Assembly: GCF_002797535.1 (NCBI RefSeq)
Contig: NZ_PGFD01000001.1
Coordinates: 1,240,001-1,304,000 of the forward strand
DNA from: Chryseobacterium geocarposphaerae
Lineage (GTDB): Bacteria; Bacteroidota; Bacteroidia; Flavobacteriales; Weeksellaceae
Length of the DNA: 64,000 bases
Reading direction: 5' to 3'
In this document: in pieces, positions 62,400-64,000 of the stretch
Position numbering within the stretch: the stretch's first letter is position 1
How the letters are laid out: every line of letters begins with the position of its first letter
Program-made: the position numbers and the translations under genes
The notes under the pieces: model-generated
The model's database searches: none
What the model was told of the DNA's origin: nothing
What the model saw: only the letters and a program-made list of their open reading frames with translations

Positions 62400-64000
62400 T
62401 TACTTTTTAATCTGTTTTTTAACTTCTTTAGCTTCGGCAACAATCTCAGGGAAATCTTTATAGTTTTCAATAATCTGATCACATGTATAACTTGCCTGAT
62501 AATTGTCTTTTAATCCCAGATAATTTTTCGCCATCAATACCAATGCTTTTGCTCCCCAATACTCTTCTGAAGCATAGTTATTAGCAAGCTTAAAGATGGT
62601 TTCATTAGAAGATTTGAAAGCCTTTCCTTTATTCTGATAGAAAGCTTTTGCATAAAGTGATTCTGCCGCAACCGAAGTGTTCGAAGATTTTTCAAGAGAA
62701 GCATAAGCTGCCTGTGCATCCTTGTCTTTTCCTGAATTCATCAGACTTCTTGCTTTGATCACTTTTGCGGTTTCAATAACTGCTGCTGAGTTTTTAGTAT
62801 TTGCAATTACAGCATCCGCCAATTTTTCAGCCTGAGAGAAATTCTTTTCATCTGCGTAAATCTTCATCAGTTCTACATTCGCATAGTTTTTAATGCTTAC
62901 GTTTGATGAATTCTTAATATTTTCCAGATATTTCTTAGCCTCATTATTGTCACCCTGTGTCACATAAATCTGTGCTAAACGGGTTTGTGCATCATCCTGA
63001 TAATCATTCTGAACATTGGCTACTTCTTGTAGAACAAGCAAAGCTTTTGTCGTATTATTGGTTTGATAATAACTTTCCCCTAATTCATATTTCGCCTGGT
63101 AAAGTCCCTCTCCTGTCGGGTTTTGTGTTAAATATTTTTCGTAATAAGAAATGGCATTCTTATAATCTTTCTTCGTGAAATATTGTTTTGCTGTAGACAG
63201 GTTGATTTCATCAATTTCCGCTGCATCTACATTGATACCGATATTTTTTGCAAAATTTTCATATCCTGCAACATCACCGTTTTTCGTAAAAATCGGTTTT
63301 GCAGCCTGAACGATTTTTTCTGCATAAGGCGTATTTTTATATTGTTCGCCCAAAGATTTCAATTCTGATAGAGCCTTATCATTCTGGTTGAGATCAATAT
63401 AATTCTGTGCTCTGTAAATGGAAGCATTAGCTACCAGATCTTTGTCAGACGAAGTTTTAATTACTTTGTTAAAGAAGTCATTCGAATTATTAAAATCATC
63501 CTGGGCCGCGTAAGCCGTTCCGATTTCATATTGAGCATCATCATAATATTCAGAACCCGGATATTTTGATAAAAGGCTGTTTAAATTGGTAATTTTCGCC
63601 TGAGTATCTCCTTTAAACCCTAAAGCCATTGCTTTTTGGTATAAAGTATAATCTGTAGCGTCTTCGTTTTTATCATAAATAGCAATCGCTTCGTTCAGAT
63701 CGTTATTTGCATAATGAATATCCGCTAAACGAAGTTCTGCATCATTTTTAAACTCGGGTTTCGGATTGGTTAAATATTGTTTAAAATATGTTGCCGCCTG
63801 ATCAAACTTTTTAGATTTAAAATAAGCATAACCTAAATCGTAAGGTAGTTGCTGTTTTTCCGGGAAGCTTTCGTTCAATAATTTTTCATAACGAACAATG
63901 GCAGACGGATAATTTCCTTTCTGATAATAAACCTGGCCTAACCAATATAAAGCTCTGCTGTGAAATTCTTTATTGATGTCGAATTCCAGACTTCTCAATA
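62400..64000 (-). CDS. Tetratricopeptide-repeat protein (partial, cut by window edge)
   Basis: The frame stays open to base 64000, so the N-terminus is missing; more than 530 residues are visible. It consists of repeated TPR helices with the family pattern 'A..(Y/L)LG..Y...G....A(I)..Y(E)..L': 'ALYWLGQVYYQKGNYPSAIVRYEKLL', 'AAIYDKNE', 'EIGTAYAAQDDFNNSNDFFNKVI', 'KYELGESYYQTNNTTKALLVL', 'ARAQIYVTQGDNNEAKKYLE'-like units. TPR arrays mediate protein contacts, often at the envelope. Pairing with a beta-barrel gene suggests an envelope complex, but no function is claimed. Confidence 0.85.
   Translation of the reverse strand, partial: LRSLEFDINKEFHSRALYWLGQVYYQKGNYPSAIVRYEKLLNESFPEKQQLPYDLGYAYFKSKKFDQAATYFKQYLTNPKPEFKNDAELRLADIHYANNDLNEAIAIYDKNEDATDYTLYQKAMALGFKGDTQAKITNLNSLLSKYPGSEYYDDAQYEIGTAYAAQDDFNNSNDFFNKVIKTSSDKDLVANASIYRAQNYIDLNQNDKALSELKSLGEQYKNTPYAEKIVQAAKPIFTKNGDVAGYENFAKNIGINVDAAEIDEINLSTAKQYFTKKDYKNAISYYEKYLTQNPTGEGLYQAKYELGESYYQTNNTTKALLVLQEVANVQNDYQDDAQTRLAQIYVTQGDNNEAKKYLENIKNSSNVSIKNYANVELMKIYADEKNFSQAEKLADAVIANTKNSAAVIETAKVIKARSLMNSGKDKDAQAAYASLEKSSNTSVAAESLYAKAFYQNKGKAFKSSNETIFKLANNYASEEYWGAKALVLMAKNYLGLKDNYQASYTCDQIIENYKDFPEIVAEAKEVKKQIKK

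Overview
The window looks like a chromosomal segment from a Bacteroidota (Flavobacteriia) genome, most likely Chryseobacterium or a close Weeksellaceae relative. This rests on low GC content, a SusC/SusD pair, type IX secretion (T9SS) C-terminal sorting domains, TAnnTTTG-type -7 promoter elements, a short histone H1-like protein, and intergenic palindromes of a style I associate with this group. No species is assigned.

Layout. (1) 1-17183, minus strand: two copies of an RHS/YD-repeat secretion locus. Each begins with a near-identical 547-aa T9SS-sorted beta-propeller-like protein, followed 4 nt later by a diverged YD-repeat-type secreted protein (partial at 1-1728, complete at 12647-15535). 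The second copy continues into an RHS-core protein with a variable C-terminal tip and an overlapping AT-rich small gene, a layout typical of polymorphic toxin/immunity pairs. Between the copies lie a YceI lipoprotein, an 800-aa protein with a TonB-plug-like end, and an IS1-family element with duplicated ends. (2) 17577-21318: tex, an RDD membrane protein, a histone H1-like gene, a small membrane protein and a frameshifted DUF488 pseudogene. (3) 21530-58454: a large pectin (rhamnogalacturonan I) and L-rhamnose utilisation locus. Plus strand: GH28, DUF4450, a six-hairpin-like glycosidase, a GntR-type regulator and an NTF2-like secreted protein. Minus strand: GH28, GH2, two CE12-like esterases, GH106, DUF4350, PL11, GH105, RhaT, SusC/SusD, the RhaEW-type aldolase-dehydrogenase, RhaI, a RhaB-like kinase and an LldD-like oxidase. 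(4) 58701-60208: a three-gene operon of unknown small secreted proteins. (5) 60388-64000: tRNA-Arg(TCG), an outer-membrane beta-barrel-like protein and a TPR protein cut by the window edge.

How the genes fit together (inference from family knowledge): PL11 and the esterases open the RG-I backbone. SusC/D import the oligosaccharides. GH105, GH106, GH28 and GH2 finish depolymerisation in the periplasm. RhaT takes up L-rhamnose, which passes through RhaI, the kinase and the aldolase-dehydrogenase to DHAP and L-lactate, and the LldD-like enzyme oxidises lactate to pyruvate. Two candidate operator classes are visible: a GCAATCGATTRC palindrome at four loci, and a paired motif (CAGKATA-N3-CRGGATGC) upstream of the aldolase-dehydrogenase and SusC genes, with a looser version upstream of the GH28-GH2-esterase operon.

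The most novel-looking parts are the duplicated T9SS/RHS locus with its possible clan-CD peptidase-like tip and exported immunity candidate, the unknown secreted trio at 58701-60208, and the two uncharacterised glycosidase-like proteins in the pectin locus.
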